From: an uncultured Bacilli bacterium
GTDB taxonomy: Bacteria; Bacillota_I; Bacilli_A; RF39; UBA660
DNA: 21,938 nt
Reading direction: 5' to 3'
Assembly: GCA_947588975.1 (NCBI GenBank)
Contig: CANQAF010000015.1
Location: forward strand, 1-21,938
The notes beneath the pieces were generated by a model. It searched no databases, was not told the origin of the DNA, and saw only the letters and a program-made list of their open reading frames with translations. A program made the translations under genes and the position numbers. How positions within the stretch are numbered: position 1 is the stretch's first letter; each line of letters begins with the position of its first letter. Positions 1 through 7,150 of this stretch are shown piece after piece.

Positions 1-52
1 TACTAATACATCCTTATTACTCCTATTATAGCGAAAATATGATAAGAATAAA

Positions 53-772
53 TTATTCTAAAACATTATCTATCTTTAAATTACAGTTACGTTCATAAAT
101 TGTTAATTTTTCTTGATTATCTAAAGTAGCAAGTAAAATGTCTGACATGTCAGAATATCCTTTTACTTTCAATTCTTTTTTTAGCCATTCTTCTGTTTTA
201 TTCGCATTTTCTAAATTTTGATACATGATTTTACCATCAATAATTACATTTGCACATAAACTTGCTTTATTTGTTTTTATTTTCATATCTTTTGGTGTAA
301 GAGGTTTATATTCACTATTTGGTAAAAAACTCATTTTACCATTTGCTTCCATAATAGCATAGTCAATTTCATTTAAATCAAAGTACCCCGCAGAACGGCA
401 TTGTTCCAATAAATCATTGACATCAATCATAACCTTTTTTAAACTTTTTTCTAAAATTTTACCATTTTGAATGATCATAGTTGGCTTTCCAATAATCCAT
501 CTTCTTAAAATCATACTTTTCATGGTTACTTTGGATACAGTATATGCCGAAAATCCAAATACCAAAACTGCGATAATTCCATAAATGTATGGAACATCCA
601 TATTAATTGTCATTTCAGCGGCAAAATTACCAATGGAAATTCCAATTACATAATCAAACAAAGAAAGCTCGGATACTTGTTTTTTCCCAATAATTTTTGT
701 AATTAAAAATAAAATAATTAAAGAAAATAAACTTCTTGGTATCATTAAAAATGTTTCAGTCATATTTCCCAT
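53..772 (-). CDS. YetF/DUF421 family membrane protein
   Basis: About 239 residues. The N-terminal third is hydrophobic, with about three membrane segments. The C-terminal cytoplasmic part carries the family pattern, a segment ending CRSAGYFDLNEIDYA followed by an E-x-NGKMSFLP stretch. Proteins of this family in Bacillus (YetF, YrbG and others) have two such YetF domains and are linked to spores and envelope; the biochemical role is not established. The start was chosen at 772 because AGGTGAT lies at the right distance before it. A longer in-frame ATG at 838 would put the N-terminus inside the terminator of the upstream gene, so it is unlikely. I see no convincing promoter of its own between that terminator and the start, so expression may depend on read-through from the TagO-like gene. 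Family call is firm, function is not. Confidence 0.85.
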   Translation of the reverse strand: MGNMTETFLMIPRSLFSLIILFLITKIIGKKQVSELSLFDYVIGISIGNFAAEMTINMDVPYIYGIIAVLVFGFSAYTVSKVTMKSMILRRWIIGKPTMIIQNGKILEKSLKKVMIDVNDLLEQCRSAGYFDLNEIDYAIMEANGKMSFLPNSEYKPLTPKDMKIKTNKASLCANVIIDGKIMYQNLENANKTEEWLKKELKVKGYSDMSDILLATLDNQEKLTIYERNCNLKIDNVLE

Positions 773-777
773 ATTAT

Positions 778-782
778 CACCT
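778..782 (-). promoter_or_regulatory. RBS that fixes the DUF421 start at 772
   Basis: AGGTG on the minus strand lies 5 bases before ATG 772. The upstream in-frame ATG at 838 has no comparable site. Confidence 0.7.
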
Positions 783-800
783 AAATTTATTATGTGAATA

Positions 801-829
801 AAAAGAAAAAAGATACTTTTGTATCTTTT
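801..829 (-). terminator. Rho-independent terminator of the TagO-like gene
   Basis: On the minus strand AAAAGATAC and GTATCTTTT pair (808-816 with 821-829) around a 4-base loop, followed by a T-rich tract (TTCTTTTT). The stem begins inside the stop codon (828-830) of the TagO-like gene. Confidence 0.8.
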
Positions 830-1907
830 ATTTGGCATGTTTCTTTGGTAATTTGAACTTTAATCTTTTCTTTACTTCCTTTGTATCAAATACAACATTT
901 GTTTTTGCAACAAAAATTAAAACAATGATTAATAAAATCCCATAAGTAATATATCCTAAATAACGATCCTGTAATACATATACAATGGAAGCAAACGCAA
1001 ATAGTAAATCCATAATATAGATAATAATAACAGTCGTTCTTTGAGATAAATTACGATTTAACAATTGATGATGGATATGAAAACGGTCAGCTTGAAAAGG
1101 GCTTTCACCTTTTAAAGTTCGCCTAATAATTGCGAATAGTGTATCCAAAATAGGAATCGCAAGTATAATTAAAGGAATAATCAAGGAAGTTAAAGTAACA
1201 TTTTTAAAACCTAATAATGCGATAATTGCAATAATAAATCCCATAAAATAAGATCCTGAATTACCTGCAAATATAGAAGCAGGGTTAAAGTTATATACTA
1301 AAAAACCTAACGTTGATCCTAGCATTACAAATGAAAGAACAAAATCTAATCCTAATTTCCCTTGCATAGTAGCAATAATACCAACCGTTAAATAATAAAT
1401 TGCGCTAATACCACCAGATAACCCATCTAATCCATCAATTAAATTAATACAGTTAATACAACCTAAAATAAATAAAATGGTTAATGGGTATGACAACCAA
1501 CTAAATTCAATATATAAACCAAAAGCACTGACATCACGAATTAAGATATTTCCGTAAAATACAACAACACAAGCAGCAGCAAGTTGTGCAATAAACTGTG
1601 TCTTAGCACTTAATTCCGTAATATCATCGATAACACCAATAATTAAAATAAGAAAACTTCCAATTAAAACAGCATTCATAAGTACACTATGTGTTCCAAA
1701 AAGCATATATCCAAGTAAGAAACCTAAGAAAATAGCTAATCCACCTAATTTAGGAATTGGTTTTTTATGGATATGTCTCCCACCAATATGATTATCAACA
1801 GCTTGAATAGATACTGCTATTTTTCGAATATAAGGAATGATTATAACTACCAAAAGAAAAGGAATTAGTATCATTAAAATTATTCTTGTTATTACATCTG
1901 GATTCAT
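828..1907 (-). CDS. tagO: Polyprenyl-phosphate glycosyl-1-phosphate transferase, TagO/WecA (MraY) family
   Basis: 359 residues with about ten membrane helices. The family transfers a HexNAc-1-phosphate from a UDP-sugar to undecaprenyl phosphate, the first step of teichoic-acid or other wall-polymer synthesis. Visible motifs: HIHKKPIPKLGG (45-56), the DD pair in GVIDD (91-95), NLIDGLDGL (155-163) and the DRFHIHHQLL loop (274-283). The usual G-D-x-G-S motif reads GNSGS at 215-219, so a normally acidic Mg-binding residue is Asn216. The start has GGTGGT just before it and a good promoter 16 bases further upstream. It follows mbl with its own promoter. TagO is preferred over MraY because no mur/ftsW genes surround it, but substrate specificity cannot be read from sequence, and WecA-like use for another polymer is possible. 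Confidence 0.82.
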   Translation of the reverse strand: MNPDVITRIILMILIPFLLVVIIIPYIRKIAVSIQAVDNHIGGRHIHKKPIPKLGGLAIFLGFLLGYMLFGTHSVLMNAVLIGSFLILIIGVIDDITELSAKTQFIAQLAAACVVVFYGNILIRDVSAFGLYIEFSWLSYPLTILFILGCINCINLIDGLDGLSGGISAIYYLTVGIIATMQGKLGLDFVLSFVMLGSTLGFLVYNFNPASIFAGNSGSYFMGFIIAIIALLGFKNVTLTSLIIPLIILAIPILDTLFAIIRRTLKGESPFQADRFHIHHQLLNRNLSQRTTVIIIYIMDLLFAFASIVYVLQDRYLGYITYGILLIIVLIFVAKTNVVFDTKEVKKRLKFKLPKKHAK

Positions 1908-1922
1908 AATACCACCATGCTT

Positions 1923-1951
1923 ATTATATCATTAAATTAATTACCTGTCTA
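1923..1951 (-). promoter_or_regulatory. Sigma-A type promoter of the TagO-like gene
   Basis: TAGACA (1946-1951), 17-base spacer, TATAAT (1923-1928) preceded by TG (extended -10). The -10 ends only 16 bases before the start codon, predicting a 5' UTR of about 9-11 bases. Confidence 0.75.
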
Positions 1952-1978
1952 TTTTCAAATAATGCTTTTTTATGAATC

Positions 1979-2968
1979 TTATTTATCGATTAAATTCAAA
2001 TTATTCAAAAGAATGCCTGTCCCCTCTGCTACACAAGTAAGTGGGCTATCGGCAATTTTAACAGGTACTTTTAATTCATGTTCTAGTAATTGATCAAATC
2101 CTTTTATTAATGCGCCTCCCCCTGTTACTACGATACCTTTATCTACAATATCAGCTGCCAATTCAGGTGGAGTTTGCTCAAGCACACTTTTTGCAGTATG
2201 GACAATTATGTATGCACTTTCTCGTAATGCTTCTTCTATTTCTTCACTACATAACGTAATAGTATGCGGTAAACCTGTGACTAAATCTCTTCCTCTTACT
2301 TCCATTTTTTCTTTAATACTATTTGGATATACATTTCCAATTGTAAATTTAATTTCTTCGGCAGTACGATCTCCAACCAAAAGCTTGTACTTTTTTTTAA
2401 TATATTTAATAATGTCACTGTCAAAAGTATTTCCTGCAACTTTAATAGAAGAACTAGTCACGATATCTCCTAATGATAAAATTGCTATATCTGTAGTTCC
2501 CCCGCCTATATCAATTACCATATTCCCGCTAGGTTTTGAAATATCCATACCTGCCCCAATAGCAGCAACTTTAGGTTCCTCTTCCAAAAAGACTCGCCTA
2601 GCACCAGTTCTCTCTGCCGCTTCTTTAATCGCATTTTTTTCAACTTGCGTTATATTAGATGGACAACAAATTAATATCCTTGGGCGGGAAAACATAGCCC
2701 TTCCATTTACCTCTTTAATAAAATGATTTAACATCATTTCTGTTGCATCAAAGTCTGCTATTACGCCATCTTTCATCGGACGAATGGCATTTACTTTTCC
2801 CGGCGTACGACCTAACATATTTCTTGCTTTATGCCCCACCGCAAGTGGTTTTTTTGTTTCACTATCAATCGCTACTACGCTTGGTTCATTTAATACAATT
2901 CCTTGACCTTTAATATAAATAAGTACATTTGCTGTTCCCAAATCTATTCCGATATCTTTTGCAAACAT
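1979..2968 (-). CDS. mbl: Rod-shape protein Mbl (MreB family actin homologue)
   Basis: 329 residues, close to the usual Mbl length of about 333. It forms membrane-associated filaments that guide lateral wall synthesis. The actin-fold nucleotide-binding motifs are intact: DIGIDLGTANV (5-15), DIGGGTTDIA (153-162) and the late VVTGGGALI segment. The N-terminus MFAKDIGIDLGTANVLI is the amphipathic membrane-binding start typical of Mbl. The spoIIID-mbl arrangement, with a 20-base gap and AAGAGGT as ribosome site, is the classic neighbourhood that separates Mbl from MreB, which normally sits with mreCD. It is probably co-transcribed with spoIIID in sporulating cells. I see no separate vegetative promoter, which is odd for a shape gene. 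No clear terminator follows. Confidence 0.93.
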   Translation of the reverse strand: MFAKDIGIDLGTANVLIYIKGQGIVLNEPSVVAIDSETKKPLAVGHKARNMLGRTPGKVNAIRPMKDGVIADFDATEMMLNHFIKEVNGRAMFSRPRILICCPSNITQVEKNAIKEAAERTGARRVFLEEEPKVAAIGAGMDISKPSGNMVIDIGGGTTDIAILSLGDIVTSSSIKVAGNTFDSDIIKYIKKKYKLLVGDRTAEEIKFTIGNVYPNSIKEKMEVRGRDLVTGLPHTITLCSEEIEEALRESAYIIVHTAKSVLEQTPPELAADIVDKGIVVTGGGALIKGFDQLLEHELKVPVKIADSPLTCVAEGTGILLNNLNLIDK

Positions 2969-2988
2969 TGTTATAACCTCTTTTCTAA

Positions 2989-3237
2989 TTAAGCTTCCTT
3001 TAAATATTTCTTTTTTGTGGATTCACCGCCACGTATGTGTCTAATATCTGTATGGTATTTCATAATCTCTGTTACTTGTTGAAATCTATCCTTATCGATT
3101 TGTTCCAACCTTTCGTGCAAATCTTTGTGTACAGTACTTTTTGAGACATGAAACTGTGCTGCGATTTCTCTAATAGTATGGCCAGTTTTTAAAATAAATT
3201 CCGTTTCTTTCAAAACTCTTTCATTTATTTTACTCAT
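2989..3237 (-). CDS. spoIIID: Sporulation transcription factor SpoIIID
   Basis: 82 residues, slightly shorter than the roughly 93 of Bacillus. SpoIIID is a small mother-cell DNA-binding protein that activates and represses parts of the sigma-E regulon. The helix-turn-helix is clear at about residues 20-42 (TIREIAAQFHVSKSTVHKDL), and the conserved C-terminal basic segment IRHIRGGESTKKKY is present. The missing residues are at the extreme C-terminus only. The ribosome site AGGGGG lies 8 bases before ATG. It has its own candidate sigma-E promoter, placed directly after the spoIIQ terminator, and is followed at 20 bases by mbl. Confidence 0.95.
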   Translation of the reverse strand: MSKINERVLKETEFILKTGHTIREIAAQFHVSKSTVHKDLHERLEQIDKDRFQQVTEIMKYHTDIRHIRGGESTKKKYLKEA

Positions 3238-3255
3238 TTATTTTCCCCCTAATTT

Positions 3256-3284
3256 ATTATATCGGTGTCGATTTTGTTTTATGC
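3256..3284 (-). promoter_or_regulatory. Candidate sigma-E type promoter of spoIIID
   Basis: GCATAAAA (3277-3284), 13-base spacer, GATATAAT (3256-3263). Each half matches the sigma-E consensus I recall for Bacillus (gHATAhhT and CATAhAhT) at 7 of 8 positions. The -35 position for a sigma-A reading of the same TATAAT is GCATAA, which does not resemble TTGACA. Known biology (spoIIID is sigma-E dependent in Bacillus) agrees. Confidence 0.5.
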
Positions 3285-3286
3285 CT

Positions 3287-3308
3287 AAAAAAAAAGGGAG
3301 TATCCCTT
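3287..3308 (-). terminator. Rho-independent terminator of spoIIQ
   Basis: Stem AAGGGA/TCCCTT (3303-3308 with 3294-3299) around a 3-base loop, then a run of T on the minus strand. The stem overlaps the spoIIQ stop codon (3307-3309). Confidence 0.8.
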
Positions 3309-3936
3309 ATATTTCTTTTATCAATTTGTCAAAATATTCCTCTGGATTTACCGTAGTACCCTTTATAATTAGTTCAAAATATAAATGATTACCTAACTCA
3401 GCTGAAATATTAGATGTGCCACTTTTGCCAATCATATCTCCCTGTTTAATTACATCATCTTTCTTAACTGTTACTTCTGATAAACTTTGATATACAGTGA
3501 TAATATCATTACTATGTTTTACTTCTACTATTTTTCCTAATAATTGATCTTCTTTGACATCAACTACAGTTCCATCCAATACAGATTTCACCTCAAAATT
3601 TTCTTTCCCTCCATATGCAACTCCACTACTTTGCATATATGTATTCTCGTGAAAGATAATCGCATTTCTTTGACTTTCTTCATCTGCTTGATAGTCGTAG
3701 TAACTTTTTACTAATTTAATTTCTGGATCACTGTATGGTCTTATAATTTTTACATCGGATGCGATTACTGGAATACTATCACTAAAAATTGTTTTAGATA
3801 CATAAGTATACTTGTCATCTTCTAAGTTACCTGTTGAAAGCGAACTTTCGATCAAATAAATTGTTCCAACTAATGCAATAACTCCTATACTATATATTCC
3901 ATATAAAACTGACTTCTTTAATCTTCTTTCTGTCAT
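3307..3936 (-). CDS. spoIIQ: SpoIIQ-like forespore M23/LytM-domain protein, catalytically degenerate
   Basis: 209 residues: short cytoplasmic N-terminus, one membrane helix at about 11-30, then an extracellular LytM/M23 domain at about 92-205. In Bacillus SpoIIQ sits in the forespore membrane and binds SpoIIIAH across the intermembrane space during engulfment. The M23 fold is recognisable (VLDGTVVDV, VKKDDVIKQGDMIGKSG, HLYFELIIKG..VNPEEY) but the zinc ligands are gone: the H-x3-D region reads SSGVAYGG (103-110), the Y-x-H-L site is YQSL (149-152), and the final H-x-H is H-L-Y (184-186). It therefore should be a scaffold, not an enzyme. Its place between spoIID and spoIIID is the conserved locus. 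The ribosome site AGAGGTG precedes ATG 3936; a sigma-F-like box and a terminator make it monocistronic. Confidence 0.88.
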   Translation of the reverse strand: MTERRLKKSVLYGIYSIGVIALVGTIYLIESSLSTGNLEDDKYTYVSKTIFSDSIPVIASDVKIIRPYSDPEIKLVKSYYDYQADEESQRNAIIFHENTYMQSSGVAYGGKENFEVKSVLDGTVVDVKEDQLLGKIVEVKHSNDIITVYQSLSEVTVKKDDVIKQGDMIGKSGTSNISAELGNHLYFELIIKGTTVNPEEYFDKLIKEI

Positions 3937-3953
3937 AATTTCACCTCTAATAA

Positions 3954-3982
3954 CATTTTGGGCAAAATTAATCTTTTTATAC
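3954..3982 (-). promoter_or_regulatory. Candidate sigma-F type promoter of spoIIQ
   Basis: GTATA (3978-3982), 14-base spacer, GCCCAAAATG (3954-3963). The Bacillus consensus as I recall it is GYATA, about 15 bases, GGnnAnAHTR; the -10 half here differs at one position. spoIIR has the same GTATA-N14-GnnCAAAA layout at nearly the same distance from its start. Confidence 0.55.
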
Positions 3983-3990
3983 TTTATTTT

Positions 3991-4905
3991 TTAAATTTTA
4001 AAAATTTCAACCCCTTGATAATAATATTTTAAAATTTGATCGTATGTATATCCTTTCTTTGCCATTGCTTGTGCTCCATATTGACTCATTCCAACGCCAT
4101 GTCCATATCCCTTGGTATTTATGATAACATTTGAGCCAACTTGTTCTATCTTAAAATAGGTAGAACGTAATTTTAATTTAGATGTCACATCGTTCGCTTT
4201 AAAAAATTCTCCATTTATGGTCAATTCTTTTGTACGACCTGTGCTAGTGGTTTTGGTCACATTGATCTGTAAAGAATCTTGATAAGGTAACCCTAATCTA
4301 CTATAAAAATCCAATAAACTAAATTCATTTGTTTCTTCAAAAACAGGAGAAACCTCTGCATCCCAACTTGAATCTACACTTCTTAAATATGGCAAAGCGC
4401 TAACAAACACTTCTTCTACATTTTCAGTTTTACCACTACTTGTTGAAAAGAAGAAAGCTTCAATTACAGCACCATCATAAGTCATATATTCTCCTTTTGT
4501 TTCTGTAATTGCAGTCTTTAATTTATTCATCTTTGTAATATAATCATCTTTCCAACGCTCTTTTAATGTATTATCATCTACATATACTTGATTCATAACT
4601 GTATCCACTACATCATATTCTGATGTACCATTTTGTTCAATTTTTTTAAGTACATAACTTCGTGCCGCAACCGCCTGTGCTTTCAAAGCCTCTATTTCAA
4701 AATTTACCGGCATCTCTCCTGCTAATACGCCCGTTATATAATCTTCAAATGGAACTCTTTCAATTTCACCAGTAGCTTCCCTTTTTACTCTCACCATCTG
4801 GTTAGAACCAAATTGAAAATGAATTTCATCGTCTTGTATAAAACACGTAACTACGATATAGGGTATTAAAATCATCAAAATAGCTGTGATTATAATTTTT
4901 TTCAA
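3991..4905 (-). CDS. spoIID: Stage II sporulation protein D, peptidoglycan lytic transglycosylase
   Basis: 304 residues with an N-terminal membrane anchor at about 4-22. SpoIID cleaves denuded glycan strands and, with SpoIIM and SpoIIP, drives engulfment of the forespore by the mother cell. The catalytic region is intact: EDYITGVLAGEMPVNFEIEA, with the presumed catalytic Glu64 in GEMP, then LKAQAVAARSY, and the C-terminal GYGHGVGMSQYGA at 266-278. Length and order match full-length SpoIID. The start codon is TTG at 4905, supported by AAAGGAG 7 bases upstream, and there is no ATG nearby. It is separated from the DUF1146 gene upstream by a terminator and about 280 bases that carry a possible sigma-E promoter. 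The spoIIQ promoter begins just after its stop. Confidence 0.95.
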   Translation of the reverse strand: MKKIIITAILMILIPYIVVTCFIQDDEIHFQFGSNQMVRVKREATGEIERVPFEDYITGVLAGEMPVNFEIEALKAQAVAARSYVLKKIEQNGTSEYDVVDTVMNQVYVDDNTLKERWKDDYITKMNKLKTAITETKGEYMTYDGAVIEAFFFSTSSGKTENVEEVFVSALPYLRSVDSSWDAEVSPVFEETNEFSLLDFYSRLGLPYQDSLQINVTKTTSTGRTKELTINGEFFKANDVTSKLKLRSTYFKIEQVGSNVIINTKGYGHGVGMSQYGAQAMAKKGYTYDQILKYYYQGVEIFKI

Positions 4906-4927
4906 ATTGATTCTCCTTTTCTAACTT

Positions 4928-4956
4928 ATTGTATTCCGTTATTTCTTATATTATAA
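4928..4956 (-). promoter_or_regulatory. Possible sigma-E type promoter of spoIID
   Basis: TTATAATA (4949-4956), 13-base spacer, AATACAAT (4928-4935). The -10 half matches CATAhAhT at 7 of 8 and the -35 half matches at 6 of 8. The spacer equals that of the spoIIID candidate. The region is so AT-rich that a chance match is possible. Confidence 0.33.
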
Positions 4957-5072
4957 TTACAATTATTATGTATTTTTGTCGAAGAAAAGTTTAAATTGTG
5001 TAATTAAACAGTTATCCATAAAATTTAAATAATACTTTTTTTATCGTTCATATACATTTCTACTTAGACAAT

Positions 5073-5094
5073 AAAAAAAAGGGGTTTTCCCCTT
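5073..5094 (-). terminator. Rho-independent terminator of the femX-rpiB-DUF1146 operon
   Basis: AAGGGG/CCCCTT stem (5089-5094 with 5079-5084), 4-base loop, then eight T on the minus strand. It lies about 94 bases past the DUF1146 stop. Confidence 0.85.
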
Positions 5095-5187
5095 ATAAAT
5101 ATTTATAATTTCTACTTATCACAAACTATTTTGTAATTTATTTAATAAAATTATTATGGTAATATTAACTTTTAAAAATACAATATA

Positions 5188-5385
5188 TTACATGAATTTT
5201 GAATTAAGAAAAAAATCATAGAAGAAATTGACCGCTAAATATGATAAACTAAGGCCAACAAATAAATATAATAGTGTAGCTTGATATTTTCTGTTCTTTT
5301 TAAATATATTTTGAATATTGATACTATCTAATGCCCATAAACTAAGAGGAACAGAGACCAAATATAAAATTGTTTTAATATTCAT
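5188..5385 (-). CDS. DUF1146 (YwzB-like) small membrane protein
   Basis: 65 residues with two membrane helices, about 3-20 and 36-58, joined by a basic loop (KKNRKYQA). The pattern WALDSINIQNIFKKNR..QA.LLY......YLAVNFFYDFF matches the DUF1146 family as I know it from Bacillus YwzB. Its function is unknown. In Bacilli this gene typically lies between the ATP synthase operon and the murA-spoIID region, and here it is also the last gene before spoIID. It starts on the base after the rpiB stop (TAA directly followed by ATG), with GGTG inside the end of rpiB as ribosome site, so translation is probably coupled. Confidence 0.75.
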   Translation of the reverse strand: MNIKTILYLVSVPLSLWALDSINIQNIFKKNRKYQATLLYLFVGLSLSYLAVNFFYDFFLNSKFM

Positions 5386-5820
5386 TTATTCACCATAACG
5401 ATCAACCATTTCATTTCTTCGTTGATGCCTTTCTTCATTAGAAAACGAAGTGGTTAAAAAAGTATCCACCAATTGTTTTAATTGTTCTATATTTTTATTA
5501 GCGCTTAAAGCTATCACATTACTATTGTTGTGTAATCTAGTTAGAGAAGCCTCTTCCATATTATCCACTTTAGCACATCTTACCCCTTTTACTTTATTAC
5601 ATGCGATACTCATGCCAATTCCTGTTTTACATATTAAAATACCTAATTCAATATTTTTCTTTTGAATTGCCTCGCCAACTAAAAACGCATATTTTGGATA
5701 ATCTGTTGATTCTTCACTGTTTGTTCCAAAGTCAATTACTTCATACTTTGATTGTAAATATTTTTTTAATTCTTCTTTCGCAAGATATCCACCATGATCG
5801 GATCCTATTCCTATTTTCAT
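5386..5820 (-). CDS. rpiB: RpiB/LacAB-family sugar-phosphate isomerase
   Basis: 144 residues, normal RpiB length. RpiB interconverts ribose 5-phosphate and ribulose 5-phosphate. Visible motifs: GIGSDHGG (4-11), DFGTNSEESTDYPKYA (30-45), the catalytic cysteine region GILICKTGIGMSIACNK (60-76, Cys64) and TRLHNNSNVIAL (94-105). The residue after the cysteine is Lys65 where most family members have Gly. LacA/LacB (galactose-6-phosphate isomerase) belong to the same family, but there is no lac/tagatose context here, so ribose-5-phosphate is the better guess. It overlaps the end of the femX-like gene by 4 bases (ATGA), so the two are translationally coupled. Confidence 0.82.
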   Translation of the reverse strand: MKIGIGSDHGGYLAKEELKKYLQSKYEVIDFGTNSEESTDYPKYAFLVGEAIQKKNIELGILICKTGIGMSIACNKVKGVRCAKVDNMEEASLTRLHNNSNVIALSANKNIEQLKQLVDTFLTTSFSNEERHQRRNEMVDRYGE

Positions 5821-7082
5821 TTATGATTCCTCCACTTTTTTAATTTTTTATAGACTGCAAATAATCCATAATACATCATATTATATGGTTTGTTTATTAC
5901 ATACGTAAATTCTCCAATCAATTCTACTACATCCGCATGAAATCCTCTTTTAAAATCGAATAATCCATACATTGGAGATGTTTCTTCAAATTCGCCAGTA
6001 ATTCCATAGAAGTTATAGTAATCGTAATGATTTTCTATTGCGTACTCAATCATTTTCCATTGCATATAATATGCGCCTAAATATTTCATATATTGGTCAT
6101 ATGACCCACCAAAAAGATACATTACTTGCGTTCCAAATAGTAAAAACACACCAGCAGTGATATATAATGTATTTCCTTGAGTTTCTTGAATCGTTAAAAC
6201 TTCTTTCAAATTTTGTTCTATATTATTTATTTTTTGGATAAGGTCTTGTTTTTCTGAGTCTTTTATAGCAGTATTTGATATTTTCTTATTAAATACTTCT
6301 AAATCGGTATTTAAAACCGCTTCATATTTTTTTAAGTCTAACTTGACTAATACAATTTTTATTTTTTGATCTTTGGAAAAAGCATCGTACATTTTTTTAT
6401 AATAATCTTCAGTACGATCAATATAACCACGTCTTTCTCCTGTATGATTCATAATTTGTTTAAAAATATCAAATTTTTCTTTATCATTAGATGTAATTTC
6501 TTCCAATGATAGCCATCCAGACAATGATTTTTTTACTTTTCTTTTGTGTGAACTTCTAAAACTATTTAATACTTCTTCTGTTGTCTTATTTTTTATATTT
6601 AATACAGATACCCATCTAGGCTCCAAATCTTTCCCATAATGAATCGTAAATCCATTATGCTTATAACCAATTTGTTTCAAATACTGTACCAATTTTTGGT
6701 TATTTGTTCCATTGTTAACAATACATCCGTCCATATTTCTTTCTTGATAAACTACATATGGATTTATTTTGAAAAAAATACCTTTATTCTTTTTAGTATA
6801 ATGAATTATTGCTTTCGTAAATTGTAGTACCATATTTTGATCTTGATAATTTATTAAAAAACCTCTAGGTGCATAAAATATATTTTTGGACAAAACCGGA
6901 ATTTTTTTACTTAAAAGTAACGTAGCACCAATGATGTTGCCTTTTTCCTTTAATCCCAATAAATGTTTTTTCCACCCAGTAAATTCTTTCAGATCTCCCC
7001 AATAAGATGATTGAAAAAAAGTATTATTGGGATGATTTTTTGCATATTCATTAAATTCTTGATCCGTTAGTTGCTCTAACAT
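5817..7082 (-). CDS. FemX/FemAB-family peptidoglycan-bridge aminoacyltransferase
   Basis: 421 residues, typical FemABX length. These cytoplasmic enzymes use aminoacyl-tRNA to add the first or later residues of the interpeptide bridge to lipid-linked muropeptide. It shows the two GNAT-like halves: N-terminal FFQSSYWGDLKEFTGWKKHLLG and C-terminal YMQWKMIEYAIENHYDYYNFYGI followed by LFDFKRGFHADVVELIGEF. Between them, at about 250-298, lies a charged two-helix stretch like the helical arm of FemA/MurM. There is only one fem gene here, so the bridge may be one residue or other fem genes lie elsewhere. AAGGTGAT precedes ATG 7082, and a good promoter makes it the first gene of an operon with rpiB and DUF1146. 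The amino acid added cannot be read from sequence. Confidence 0.85.
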   Translation of the reverse strand: MLEQLTDQEFNEYAKNHPNNTFFQSSYWGDLKEFTGWKKHLLGLKEKGNIIGATLLLSKKIPVLSKNIFYAPRGFLINYQDQNMVLQFTKAIIHYTKKNKGIFFKINPYVVYQERNMDGCIVNNGTNNQKLVQYLKQIGYKHNGFTIHYGKDLEPRWVSVLNIKNKTTEEVLNSFRSSHKRKVKKSLSGWLSLEEITSNDKEKFDIFKQIMNHTGERRGYIDRTEDYYKKMYDAFSKDQKIKIVLVKLDLKKYEAVLNTDLEVFNKKISNTAIKDSEKQDLIQKINNIEQNLKEVLTIQETQGNTLYITAGVFLLFGTQVMYLFGGSYDQYMKYLGAYYMQWKMIEYAIENHYDYYNFYGITGEFEETSPMYGLFDFKRGFHADVVELIGEFTYVINKPYNMMYYGLFAVYKKLKKWRNHK

Positions 7083-7101
7083 AGTATCACCTTACTTTAG
7101 T

Positions 7102-7130
7102 ATTATACTATAACTTTTAAAAAATGTCAT
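7102..7130 (-). promoter_or_regulatory. Sigma-A type promoter of the femX-rpiB-DUF1146 operon
   Basis: ATGACA (7125-7130), 17-base spacer, TATAAT (7102-7107), 20 bases before the start codon. Confidence 0.75.
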
Positions 7131-7150
7131 TATACGGCTTTTCTTTTTAT

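Larger units (their letters stand above)
4906..5187. other. Longest intergenic stretch, upstream of spoIID
   Basis: 282 very AT-rich bases. Seen here: the terminator at 5073-5094, a weak sigma-E-like box at 4928-4956 and the spoIID ribosome site. The rest (4957-5072 and 5095-5187) has no open frame longer than about ten codons that also has a ribosome site, and no stable hairpin. Confidence 0.6.

Noticed and set aside
1..52. Start of a further gene downstream of DUF421: TATAAT at 25-30 and AGGAG on the minus strand
   Set aside because: The ATG after it reads ATG TAT TAG and stops at once, and no good -35 is present; the sequence ends too soon to judge.
2208..2726. Open frame of 172 codons on the plus strand inside mbl
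   Set aside because: It lies wholly antisense to a strongly conserved gene, has no ribosome site and its translation looks like no protein; same for the other plus-strand frames in this window.
3991..4010. AU-only palindrome around the spoIID stop codon as a terminator
   Set aside because: The loop would be about one base and the stem has no GC pair; no clean U-tract follows.
5012..5020. TTATCCATA, one base off a DnaA box (TTATCCACA), in the AT-rich gap before spoIID; possible origin
   Set aside because: A single imperfect box with no cluster, no dnaA/dnaN nearby and no strand switch of genes around it.
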